Assembly: GCA_016865015.1 (NCBI GenBank)
Contig: CP018226.1
Location: 2,511,001-2,575,000, forward strand
DNA: 64,000 bases
From: Rhizobiales bacterium IMCC20636
GTDB lineage: Bacteria > Pseudomonadota > Alphaproteobacteria > Rhizobiales > GCA-2746425
Direction of reading: 5' to 3'
The notes below the pieces were generated by a model. The model saw only the letters and a list, made by a program, of their open reading frames with translations, searched no databases and was not told the DNA's origin. Position numbers and translations under genes: made by a program. Shown here one piece after another: positions 15,779-24,009 of this stretch (positions are counted from its first letter, which is position 1; the number at the start of each line of letters is the position of its first letter).

Positions 15779-16750
15779 TCAGGGGATCTGACGCACCAGA
15801 TCGGGACCCAGTGAGCCGTTTGCAATCAGAAACAGTACGAACGTAACCGTCGCGACCGACATGCCTGTGCCAATCAGCACGGCTGTGGAAGCACGCTCCA
15901 CATAAACGTTATATTGCTGGGCAATCACATAGATGGTGGCTGCAGGCGGCAATGAGGCCATCAGGACCCCTGTTGCCACCCAGACCGGGTCGAAGTCACC
16001 GACAACTCCAAGCATCAGGTAAACGATCAGCGGATGGGCGATCAGTTTCACGGCCAGCAGACCTGGCAATTCCACCGGAAACCGCTTCAATGGACGCAGG
16101 GCCACAGTGACCCCCATGGCAAACAGAGCTGATGGCGCGGCGGCAGATCTCAGAAATGTGAGAATCGTATCAATCGCCTGTGGCGGCTCATAGCGGAATG
16201 CTGCTCCCAGCACGCCGGCAATCGTCGCAATGATGAAGGGGTGCAGAAACACCTTCTTCAGGATCTGCAAAGCCAGTTGCAGAGGCGGTTTCTTCTCGGT
16301 GCCGGCAAAGGCCATCAACAAGGGTGCCAGAGTAAAAACCAGAGCCACATCAAAGCAAAAAATGAGCGCTGCAGGCACTGCAGCCTCCGGCCCCAGCACA
16401 GCCAGCGTCAGGCCTGGCCCCATATATCCCACATTGGCATAACCACCCACCATGCCTTGAATGGTGGCGATGGCGACATTGCCTTTGGTGACATAGATAC
16501 CGATGCAGAATGCCAGGGCGAACGCACAATATGTCGAGAAACTGGTCGAAAACACATAGGTCCAATTGGCAAGTTGCTCAATTGGGGTTTTCGAAATGAG
16601 CTGGAAGAACAAGGCTGGCAGAGCAAAATAGATAATAAAGATATTCAGCCATGCGAGGCCCTCTGCCGGCACCTTGAAAATCCGACCTGCAAAAAAACCC
16701 AGAAAAATCAAACCGAAAAATGGAAAGGCGAGTGTGGCAACCTGCAGCAT
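15779..16750 (-). CDS. AEC-family transporter (auxin efflux carrier-like)
   Basis: Inner-membrane carrier, 323 aa, with about ten hydrophobic segments in two halves. Family features are the early FLGFFAGRIFKVP turn, a mid-protein cytoplasmic break (GTEKKPPLQLAL), and the late LPPAATIYVIAQQYNVYVERAS loop. Members export carboxylates or malonate-like anions. The ATG at 16750 gives the usual AEC N terminus directly at the first membrane helix; the upstream extension to 16885 reads as non-membrane sequence. It is divergent from the LpxL-like gene. Confidence 0.88.
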   Translation of the reverse strand: MLQVATLAFPFFGLIFLGFFAGRIFKVPAEGLAWLNIFIIYFALPALFFQLISKTPIEQLANWTYVFSTSFSTYCAFALAFCIGIYVTKGNVAIATIQGMVGGYANVGYMGPGLTLAVLGPEAAVPAALIFCFDVALVFTLAPLLMAFAGTEKKPPLQLALQILKKVFLHPFIIATIAGVLGAAFRYEPPQAIDTILTFLRSAAAPSALFAMGVTVALRPLKRFPVELPGLLAVKLIAHPLIVYLMLGVVGDFDPVWVATGVLMASLPPAATIYVIAQQYNVYVERASTAVLIGTGMSVATVTFVLFLIANGSLGPDLVRQIP

Positions 16751-16853
16751 ATCTGTGTTGATTTCCGGTGGCGTGTGTTGTTGGCAGTTGATTTCGTCAA
16801 AGGGCGATTGCGTTGTAAAGCAAAATGCCGTTATTGCGTAGCAGCAAATCAGA

Positions 16854-17744
16854 TTGAGTGACTGTTCCTTGGCTAAACCCACCACACCTACGTTTCAGCA
16901 TCGCCTCGAATATATGGGGTTTCGCGCTGTTGCGGGCCTCATGAATGCGCTGCCAATTGGTGCAGCTTCGGCCATCATGGGGTTTCTCTGGCAGGTACTG
17001 GCGCCGTTCAACCATCGCCATGCCACCGTTCAAAAGCACCTCAAAGACGCATTTCCCGAGAAGAATCAGGCATGGATTCGCCAAATTACTTCCCAGCATT
17101 GGAATAATCTAGGACGCACGATGGCAGAAGGTCTGTGTGTCGGAAAGCTGCTGCAACAAAGACACAGAATCACACTCCAGTCGCAGGACCTCATTGATCA
17201 ACTGGCACAAAGCACGAAGGGTGCGGTGTTTGTGTCGCTGCATATGGGGAACTGGGAGTTGCTAGCTGTACCGGCGCTGGAAAATGGCCTGTCCATGGCG
17301 GGGATCTATCAACGGGCCTCAAATCCACTGGTCGATCGCTACATCAGGCAGGTCCGCCAACCGCTTTATCCGGGCGGACTTCATTCCAAACGCAGAGCGT
17401 CGGTCAACGGGTTGATCAAGTGGGTCCGTGGCGGCGAAACAGTGTGCATGATGGGTGATTTGCGCCAGAGTGGCGGCATCAAGGTTCCATTTTTCGGCCA
17501 TTTGGCGCCCTCGACTCCGTTCCCGGCGATGATTGCGGAAAAGCTTGATGTCCCGCTGATTGCAGCCTGCTGTCGCCGGACAAATGGTTGCCACTTTACA
17601 ATTCAAGCTGTCGAAATCAAACCCGGCGTAGGTGATACGATGGACGAGCGCGTTGCTGATGCAACCGCGCGACTTCACAGGCAATTTGAAGACTGGATCC
17701 GCGAAACGCCGGAGCAATGGATGTGGGGCCACCGCAGACGGTGA
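16854..17744 (+). CDS. lipid A acyltransferase, LpxL/HtrB family
   Basis: Membrane-associated acyl-ACP-dependent acyltransferase adding a secondary acyl chain to lipid A precursors, about 296 aa. The catalytic HxxxxE motif is HMGNWE, and the second conserved region is GGETVCMMGDLRQSGGIKVPFFG; the C terminus EQWMWGHRRR is typical (E. coli has EQYLWTHRR-like ends). No in-frame ATG precedes the conserved region, so the start is probably TTG at 16854 or TTG at 16869. Internal ATG 16914 would cut the first helix. It is far from the other lipid A genes in the window (37.7-42.2 kb). Confidence 0.85.
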   Translation: MSDCSLAKPTTPTFQHRLEYMGFRAVAGLMNALPIGAASAIMGFLWQVLAPFNHRHATVQKHLKDAFPEKNQAWIRQITSQHWNNLGRTMAEGLCVGKLLQQRHRITLQSQDLIDQLAQSTKGAVFVSLHMGNWELLAVPALENGLSMAGIYQRASNPLVDRYIRQVRQPLYPGGLHSKRRASVNGLIKWVRGGETVCMMGDLRQSGGIKVPFFGHLAPSTPFPAMIAEKLDVPLIAACCRRTNGCHFTIQAVEIKPGVGDTMDERVADATARLHRQFEDWIRETPEQWMWGHRRR

Positions 17745-17854
17745 CACAAACATTGTTGGCTAAAATGCTGCCACACCGGGTGTTTTCGCTTTGTGGATGC
17801 CCTCTCAGATTGTAAACTTTGTTATTTCCAACCCGATCATTTGAAGGGGCATTT

Positions 17855-18598
17855 ATGCGTTTTGCTGTTATCTCTGACATCCATGGCAATCATTTGGCTC
17901 TTGAAGCCGTTCTCAATGACATTGCTGATAGCGGCATCGATCATATCCTCAATCTGGGTGATCATTTTGGCGGTCCGCTGGAGGCTGGCAAAACCGCAGA
18001 CATTTTAATCAAACAGAAAAATATGCTGTCGATACTCGGCAATCATGATCGCTTTATGCTGGAATCTCCCGTCAATGAGCTGGGCGATTGGGACAGACCG
18101 GCATTTCAGCAGTTGAGCGATGAGCATCTGAAATGGCTCGCGTCTCTGCCAGCAACAGCCCAGTTTGAGAACGATATCTTTCTGTGCCACGGAACCCCTT
18201 CCAGCGATTCCGTAAAATGGCTGGACACCGCGGATGCGCCTATTGGCATGCGCATGCGACAATTGGCGGATATCGAGCGTGAAGCCGAGGGAATTGATGC
18301 TTCGCTGATGCTGTGTGGGCATACCCACCTTGCGCGCGTTGTGCGGTTGTCAGACGGACGTCATGTTTTGAATCCGGGAAGTGTTGGCTGTCCGGGCTTC
18401 AAGGACACCCGCGCAGAGACCTATATCATGCATACCGGAAATCCGAGTGCGGCCTATGCGATTGTTGAACAACGCAGCCAGGGTTGGGATTTCTCGCTCC
18501 GCCATGTCCCCTACGACAATCTGGCAATGGCGGAAATTGCACGTTCCAAGGGAATGCGGGATTGGGCAAATGCCTTGACTGGCGGATGGATTTCCTAG
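17855..18598 (+). CDS. calcineurin-like metallophosphoesterase (YfcE/MJ0936-like)
   Basis: Metal-dependent phosphodiesterase, 247 aa. The metal ligands appear in order: FAVISDIHGNH (Asp8, His10), LNLGDHFGG, ILGNHDRF, and the late LCGHTHLARVV with NPGSVG. It has the two-domain compact form seen in YfcE-type enzymes with a C-terminal YAIVE strand. Activity on natural substrates is unknown for most members. The ATG at 17855 with GAAGGGGC upstream starts directly at the first beta strand; the extra upstream codons to 17819 are not used. Confidence 0.9.
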   Translation: MRFAVISDIHGNHLALEAVLNDIADSGIDHILNLGDHFGGPLEAGKTADILIKQKNMLSILGNHDRFMLESPVNELGDWDRPAFQQLSDEHLKWLASLPATAQFENDIFLCHGTPSSDSVKWLDTADAPIGMRMRQLADIEREAEGIDASLMLCGHTHLARVVRLSDGRHVLNPGSVGCPGFKDTRAETYIMHTGNPSAAYAIVEQRSQGWDFSLRHVPYDNLAMAEIARSKGMRDWANALTGGWIS

Positions 18599-18730
18599 AG
18601 CCACCTCTCGAGTTTCCATCGCTTTACAATGCAATCGTTTCAGACCGTGATTTGCTTCGCCTCAGGGAGAGGACTACGCTTTGGATCCCGTCACAAAAGT
18701 TGTGACAGTCATCCTACAAATGGAGTTCAC

Positions 18731-18934
18731 ATGTCAGTTGCACGCGTTACGGAAATCATTGCCTCATCCTCCAAGAGCTTTGAAGATGCTTTGGAGAAAG
18801 GCATCAAGCGCGCCTCGGAGACACTTAAGAATGTTGAAGGCGCATGGGTCAAGGATCAGAAAGTTGTCGTTTCCAACGGCAAGATCTCTGAATACCGGGT
18901 CGTGATGAAGGTCACATTCGTTTTGAACGATTAA
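18731..18934 (+). CDS. dodecin, flavin-storage protein
   Basis: 67-aa dodecin, which assembles into a hollow dodecamer binding riboflavin/FMN or CoA. Sequence features are the beta-alpha-beta-beta pattern MSVARVTEIIASSSKSFEDA, KGIKRASETLKNVEGAWVKD (with the flavin-stacking Trp) and ISEYRVVMKVTFVLND. The ATG at 18731 has GGAG 6 bases upstream; the longer frame from 18629 is discarded. It may buffer flavin for the numerous flavoproteins nearby (DMGDH-like, SoxABDG), although that link is only positional. Confidence 0.95.
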   Translation: MSVARVTEIIASSSKSFEDALEKGIKRASETLKNVEGAWVKDQKVVVSNGKISEYRVVMKVTFVLND

Positions 18935-18947
18935 TTCAAAACGTTTT

Positions 18948-18972
18948 GCAACAGGGCTTTATGCCCTGTTGC
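18948..18972. terminator. bidirectional hairpin between dodecin and cyclophilin genes
   Basis: GCAACAGGGC (18948-18957) and GCCCTGTTGC (18963-18972) form a perfect 10-bp stem with a 5-base loop, 13 bases after the dodecin stop and between two convergent genes. U tracts on either side are weak. Confidence 0.7.
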
Positions 18973-19041
18973 TGATACTTTGAATCTGCCGCCCCAAGAT
19001 ACTGTCAGAGATCGAGATGGCTAGACCCAAACTGACCGATC

Positions 19042-19584
19042 CTAGAACTGATCTGCAGTGCGCATTTTGACAATCGTATCCGGATCGCTGACGGCTCCGT
19101 TCTGAGAACGGGAACCCTTCTTGATCTGATCTACATGATCCATACCGTCTGTGACCTTGCCGAATACGGTGTATTCCCCATTCAGGCTCGGTGCGGAGTC
19201 AAACATGATGAAGAATTGCGAATTTGCACTGTTTGGGCTCCGTGAACGGGCCATGCCAAGGACGCCGCGTTCGAATGGCACATCTGAAAATTCCGCCTTC
19301 AAATCGGGAAGATCAGATCCACCGGTTCCATTACCCAGCGGATCACCTGTTTGCGCCATGAAGCCGTCAATCACCCGGTGGAACTTCAAGCCATCATAAA
19401 ACCCGCTATTGGCCAGGGTTTTCATGCGCTCGACATGATTTGGCGCGGCATCCGGCATCAATTCGATTTTGATCTGACCGGTTTTGGTCTGCAGGATCAG
19501 AGTATCTGCGTCACTCGCTGCATAGCTCATGGTTGTCAGTGCAAGCACCATGATGGCGGTTGCGAAGGATTTGATCAGGCTCAT
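19042..19584 (-). CDS. periplasmic cyclophilin-type peptidyl-prolyl isomerase
   Basis: Peptidyl-prolyl cis-trans isomerase that assists folding of exported proteins, 180 aa. A signal peptide (SLIKSFATAIMVLALTTMSYA) is followed by the cyclophilin core: FHRVIDGFMAQTGDPLGNGTGG, SQFFIMFDSAPSLNGEYTVFG and GVLGMARSRSPNSANSQ. These contain the catalytic Arg and the Phe/Met/Gln of the active site. The ATG at 19584 is preceded by CCGGAG and starts the signal peptide, so I use it in place of the frame opening at 19695. Confidence 0.92.
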   Translation of the reverse strand: MSLIKSFATAIMVLALTTMSYAASDADTLILQTKTGQIKIELMPDAAPNHVERMKTLANSGFYDGLKFHRVIDGFMAQTGDPLGNGTGGSDLPDLKAEFSDVPFERGVLGMARSRSPNSANSQFFIMFDSAPSLNGEYTVFGKVTDGMDHVDQIKKGSRSQNGAVSDPDTIVKMRTADQF

Positions 19585-19718
19585 TGAAAACTCCGGTTTT
19601 GGTTGTTTGTTCAGGCTTCCTAAAACCATCAACAGTTGGGCTTTTTTAGGATCGCCGTTTGCAAGGTAAGTATGTCCCGGCGCAATCTGCGTCAATGATC
19701 CCTTTCTGCGTCAGGCTT

Positions 19719-22226
19719 TCAACCGCGCAACACCACATTTTCCGGATCAAAAGGACTTTCCTCTATGACCGTGGCTTGATAGGCCTCCCCCAGAATATGG
19801 ATTTGCATCTTTGAACCCAGTTCCGAGTAGGCTGGCGGCACCATGGCCAAAGCCAAAGATTTTTCGACACGCCAGCCATATCCGCCAGAGGTCGCACGAC
19901 CAATCAGCGTCTCGCCGTCAAAGATAGCTTCCGATCCCCTTGCATCTGCGTCCTTGATTCCATGAATTTCCAGCGTCACAAAAGACCAATTGTCTCCTGC
20001 CCCATGACGTTTCAACAGCGCCTCTTTCCCGACAAAGTCCTTGGCGGGTTTGATGAAACGATCAAGTCCGGATTCATAGGCGGAATACTCAATCGATAAT
20101 TCGCGAGGGATCAAGCGGTAGGATTTTTCCAGGCGCATGGCATCCATGGCGCGAATGCCGAAGGGCTGAATGCCGAATTCTGCGCCCGCTTCCATCAGTG
20201 CATCAAAAATTTCCAGCTGCATTTCAATCGGATGGTGGAATTCCCAACCCAGTTCTCCGACAAAATTGACCCGCAGCGCATGTGCCGTCGCCCGCCCTAC
20301 GCTGATTTTCTGACCGGAGAGCCATGGGAATGCGGCGTTGGACAGATCAACATCTGTCAGCTTTGCGAGCACGTCACGCGATTTGGGACCAGCCAGGACA
20401 AGTACCCCATGCTGTGAGGTGATGGTCGACAGATGCACGGAGCCATCATTCGGCAGTGCTTTTTTCAAGACATCATGGTCGTGACGCTCATAGGCACCTG
20501 CCGACACTAGATAGAAGCGTCCAGGATGCCATTCATAGACCGTGAATTCTGACAAGACACCGCCAGATCGGGTGAGCAAATGGCACAGGGCAATCCGGCC
20601 CTGTTTCTTGGGAATGCTGTTTGCGAACAGGCCATTCAGCCAGTCACGTGCACCCGGTCCGGTGACTTCCATCTTGGCAAAGGCCGACATGTCGAGCACG
20701 CCGACATTCTGTGTGACATTCTTCACTTCCTCGCCGACAAATTCGAAATAGTTGGAGCGTCGGAACGACCATTTCTCGACAATTCGGCCATCTTCGGTGG
20801 CTGGCGCGTGATTGTGGTTCAACAGCAGATCGGGATAATCCAGTTCCTCCGGCGGAACGGAATAATCCAGCGGCGCAAACCAGTTGGCGCGCTCCCAGCC
20901 ATAAACCGATCCAAACACCGCGCCTCGTGCTTTCAGGCGGTCATAAATAGGCGTTTTCTTCAACGGACGGGCTGCAAGGCGCTCTTCGTCCGGGTAATGC
21001 ATGGTGAAGACGTTGGCATAGGCTTCTTCGTTCTTTTCCTTCAGATAACCCTTGGTGGCATAGGGTCCGAAGCGGCGGGGATCGACGCCCATCATGTCAA
21101 TGGTTGGCTCCCCGTCAACAATCCACTCGGCCAACTGCCATCCGGCACCGCCAGCGGCTGTGATACCGAATGAATGCCCTTCATTGAGCCAGACATTGGG
21201 CACATCCCAGGCAGGGCCAATGATGGGAGAGCCATCTGGTGTATAGGCTATGGCGCCATTATAAACTTTCTTGATGCCGACTTCACCGAAGGCAGGTACA
21301 CGTTCAATGGCGCTTTCGATATGCGGCATCAATCGGTCAAGGTCTTCCTGGAAGAGCTCATATTCGCTCTGCTCATCAGGACCGTCGACATAACAGCAGG
21401 GAGCGCCCTTCTCGTAAGGACCCAGCAACAGGCCACCGGCCTCTTCGCGCATATACCAGGATGAATCGCTTTCCCTCAAAACACCCATTTCGGGCAGGCC
21501 CTGCGCACGACGTTCCTGAATGGCCGGATGGGCTTCGGTGACGATGTATTGATGCTCGACGGGGATCACGGGAATATCAAGGCCAAACATCTCTCCGGTC
21601 TTGCGCGCAAAATTGCCGGAACAGCACACGATGTGCTCGCACTCAATCTCGCCCTGATCGGTTTCGACGATCCAGCTGCCGCGCGCGCTTCGGGTGGCAC
21701 CGGTCACATTGGTGTTGCGATAGATCTTTGCACCATTGTCCCGTGCGCCCTTGGCCAGCGCCTGTGTCAGGTCCGCAGGTTGAATGTAACCGTCATCGAG
21801 ATGTTGAATGGCACCCAGAATTCCATCGGTCTCACATAATGGCCAGATTTCTTTCAGTTCATCAGGAGTCAGAAAATTGACGTCGATGCCAATGGTTTTG
21901 GCAATGCCGGCATAATACAAATACTCGTCCATACGGTCCTGGCTGCGGGCCAGCCGAATGTTGGACACACGCGACAGACCGGCATTCATTCCGGTCTCCG
22001 CTTCCAGCTCTCCATAGAGTTTCACAGAGTATTTATGAATCTGGCCAACTGAGTAGCTGAGATTGAACAAGGGCAACAAGCCGGCTGCATGCCAGGTGGA
22101 CCCTGAGGTCAGTTCCTTGCGCTCCAGAAGAACAACATCGGACCAGCCTTTTTTTGCCAGATGATAGAGGGTTGAGACGCCCACCGCACCACCGCCAATG
22201 ACAACCACCTTTGCCCGAGATTCCAT
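19719..22226 (-). CDS. dimethylglycine/sarcosine dehydrogenase-like FAD + GcvT protein, 835 aa
   Basis: Two-part enzyme that oxidatively removes N-methyl groups and hands the one-carbon unit to tetrahydrofolate. The N-terminal DAO domain has GGGAVG at 11-16 and GSTWHAAGL with His46, the residue that carries covalent FAD in mitochondrial DMGDH/SarDH. The C-terminal half (after about 430) is GcvT-like: a central GPGARDWLNGLFANSIP-type loop and a late GWEFHHPIEMQLEIFDALM segment. GGATC precedes the ATG at 22226. It is divergent from soxBDAG, which supports a role in glycine betaine to glycine conversion. Confidence 0.88.
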   Translation of the reverse strand: MESRAKVVVIGGGAVGVSTLYHLAKKGWSDVVLLERKELTSGSTWHAAGLLPLFNLSYSVGQIHKYSVKLYGELEAETGMNAGLSRVSNIRLARSQDRMDEYLYYAGIAKTIGIDVNFLTPDELKEIWPLCETDGILGAIQHLDDGYIQPADLTQALAKGARDNGAKIYRNTNVTGATRSARGSWIVETDQGEIECEHIVCCSGNFARKTGEMFGLDIPVIPVEHQYIVTEAHPAIQERRAQGLPEMGVLRESDSSWYMREEAGGLLLGPYEKGAPCCYVDGPDEQSEYELFQEDLDRLMPHIESAIERVPAFGEVGIKKVYNGAIAYTPDGSPIIGPAWDVPNVWLNEGHSFGITAAGGAGWQLAEWIVDGEPTIDMMGVDPRRFGPYATKGYLKEKNEEAYANVFTMHYPDEERLAARPLKKTPIYDRLKARGAVFGSVYGWERANWFAPLDYSVPPEELDYPDLLLNHNHAPATEDGRIVEKWSFRRSNYFEFVGEEVKNVTQNVGVLDMSAFAKMEVTGPGARDWLNGLFANSIPKKQGRIALCHLLTRSGGVLSEFTVYEWHPGRFYLVSAGAYERHDHDVLKKALPNDGSVHLSTITSQHGVLVLAGPKSRDVLAKLTDVDLSNAAFPWLSGQKISVGRATAHALRVNFVGELGWEFHHPIEMQLEIFDALMEAGAEFGIQPFGIRAMDAMRLEKSYRLIPRELSIEYSAYESGLDRFIKPAKDFVGKEALLKRHGAGDNWSFVTLEIHGIKDADARGSEAIFDGETLIGRATSGGYGWRVEKSLALAMVPPAYSELGSKMQIHILGEAYQATVIEESPFDPENVVLRG

Positions 22227-22464
22227 GTTCTGATCCTTTGCAGATGTAAAATGTACTCCCACCAACCTATTGGCAGGCGTCAGCGGTTTCCAGCTTCAAT
22301 GCGACAGAGAACCTTTTACCCTGCGACATGGGCTTTCAGCGGTGAGATGAAATGATTATCCCAGAACAACCCGTATTGCCAATTGCACAAGCCTTGCTTA
22401 GACCTGCACTATATTTACAGGGTGCGGTGTCTCAAGGGTGAGGCTCCTCATCAGGGAGAATTCT
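22227..22464. promoter_or_regulatory. divergent promoter region, DMGDH-like gene / soxBDAG
   Basis: 238 bp with no ORF that I can support. It must carry both promoters. I could not define boxes or an operator with confidence; TTGCTTAG and TATATT words near 22395-22415 are candidates for the rightward promoter. Confidence 0.5.
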
Positions 22465-23724
22465 GTGGCTCGATTTTCTGCGTGGGCAGTGGCAAAAAAC
22501 GCACTTTCAGGGAACCGTAACTGGACCAGCCAGTGGCGGAAACCAGACCCCAAACCATCCTATGATGTCATCATCATTGGCGGGGGCGGCCATGGGCTTG
22601 CAACTGCATTCTATCTGGCCAAGGAACATGGCATTCACAATGTGGCGGTTGTGGAAAAGGGCTGGATTGGCGGCGGAAATGTGGGGCGCAACACAACCAT
22701 CGTGCGCTCCAACTATGAATTGCGGCCAAATGCGCTGTTTTACGAGCACAGTCTGAAATTGTGGGAAGGCCTGTCGCAAGTGTTGAACTACAATGTGATG
22801 TTTTCTCAACGTGGCGTGCTTTACCTTGCGCATTCGCCTGGGGAACTGGATGCCCATGCCACAAGAGGCAACGCCATGCGCCTACACGGCATTGATGCGG
22901 AACTGCTCGACCGCGACGCGGTGGCGCGGTTTGTGCCGCAACTTGATATGTCAGACCACACCCGCTTTCCAATAGTCGGCGGGCTGCTGCAACCACGTGC
23001 TGGCACGGCGCGTCATGACGCAATTGCCTGGGGTTATGCGCGCGCAGCCGATCAACTTGGCATTGATATTCTGGAAAATTGCGAGGTCACCGGTTTTCTG
23101 AAAAAGGGCGATACTGTCACCGGCATCCAGACAACACGCGGCGACATCTCGGCACCCAAAATTGGCGTTGCCGTTGCCGGAAGCACGTCGGAGGTGCTGC
23201 GCAAGGCCGGTGTCGACAATCTGCCGATTGAAAGCCATGTGCTGCAAGCCTTCGTCTCAGAAGCACTGAAGCCTGTTTTGAACACGGTGGTGATTGGCGC
23301 TGGCGGCCATTTTTACATGTCTCAATCTGACAAGGGTGGTTTGGTTTATGGCGGTGAGTTGGACAAGTACAATTCCTATGCCCAGCGCGGCAATCTACCC
23401 ATTGTGGAAGATGTGCATACCATGATGCTTGCGCTCTGCCCGCAATTCGCCAAGCTGCGCTTGCTGCGCCACTGGGGCGGGATCATGGATATGTCGATGG
23501 ATGGCAGTCCGATCATTACCAAGGGCCCACTGCCCGGCCTCTATTTGAATGCCGGCTGGTGCTATGGCGGGTTCAAGGCAACACCTGCCTCTGGTTGGTG
23601 TTTTGCCCACACAATTGCGAATGATGCACCTCACGCGCTCAACGCACCATTCACACTGGACCGGTTCAACACCGGCTACACCATTGATGAAGGTGGTTCA
23701 GGCCCCTTCCCAAGATTGCAATAG
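22465..23724 (+). CDS. soxB: sarcosine oxidase, beta subunit
   Basis: FAD/FMN-binding subunit of heterotetrameric sarcosine oxidase, which oxidises sarcosine to glycine with H2O2 and methylene-THF production. The family start pattern ARFSAWAVAKNALSGNRNW and YDVIIIGGGGHGLATAFYLA (nucleotide site near 39-44) with GNVGRNTTIVRSNY are diagnostic. I chose GTG at 22465, preceded by AGGGAGA and matching the usual SoxB N terminus; another GTG in frame lies at 22438. Length 419 aa is normal. It is the first gene of soxBDAG, 9 bp before soxD. Confidence 0.95.
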   Translation: MARFSAWAVAKNALSGNRNWTSQWRKPDPKPSYDVIIIGGGGHGLATAFYLAKEHGIHNVAVVEKGWIGGGNVGRNTTIVRSNYELRPNALFYEHSLKLWEGLSQVLNYNVMFSQRGVLYLAHSPGELDAHATRGNAMRLHGIDAELLDRDAVARFVPQLDMSDHTRFPIVGGLLQPRAGTARHDAIAWGYARAADQLGIDILENCEVTGFLKKGDTVTGIQTTRGDISAPKIGVAVAGSTSEVLRKAGVDNLPIESHVLQAFVSEALKPVLNTVVIGAGGHFYMSQSDKGGLVYGGELDKYNSYAQRGNLPIVEDVHTMMLALCPQFAKLRLLRHWGGIMDMSMDGSPIITKGPLPGLYLNAGWCYGGFKATPASGWCFAHTIANDAPHALNAPFTLDRFNTGYTIDEGGSGPFPRLQ

Positions 23725-23733
23725 GGGCTTGAG

Positions 23734-24009
23734 ATGTTGATACTATGCCCCAATTGTGGTGACCGCGACTTGTCAGAATTTTCTTATGTCGGCGATGCCA
23801 CGGTGCAACGTCCCAATCCGCCAGAAGCCCGACCCGAGGATTGGCAGAGTTTTGTGTACCACCGTCAAAACCCGCGCGGACCGCATAGGGAGTTATGGCA
23901 GCATAATGGCGGTTGCCGGCTGATCCTTGAAGTGACCAGAAATACGCTCACCCATGAAATCGTGGGCACCAAGGTTGCAGGACCTCAGAGAGCAGGATCT
24001 GGAACATGA
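23734..24009 (+). CDS. soxD: sarcosine oxidase, delta subunit
   Basis: Small zinc-binding subunit, 91 aa. Cys5 and Cys8 (CPNCGDRDLSEF) with His57 and Cys61 (QHNGGC) match the zinc ligands of SoxD. AGGGGC lies before the ATG. Its stop overlaps the soxA start (ATGA), so translation is coupled. Confidence 0.95.
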   Translation: MLILCPNCGDRDLSEFSYVGDATVQRPNPPEARPEDWQSFVYHRQNPRGPHRELWQHNGGCRLILEVTRNTLTHEIVGTKVAGPQRAGSGT

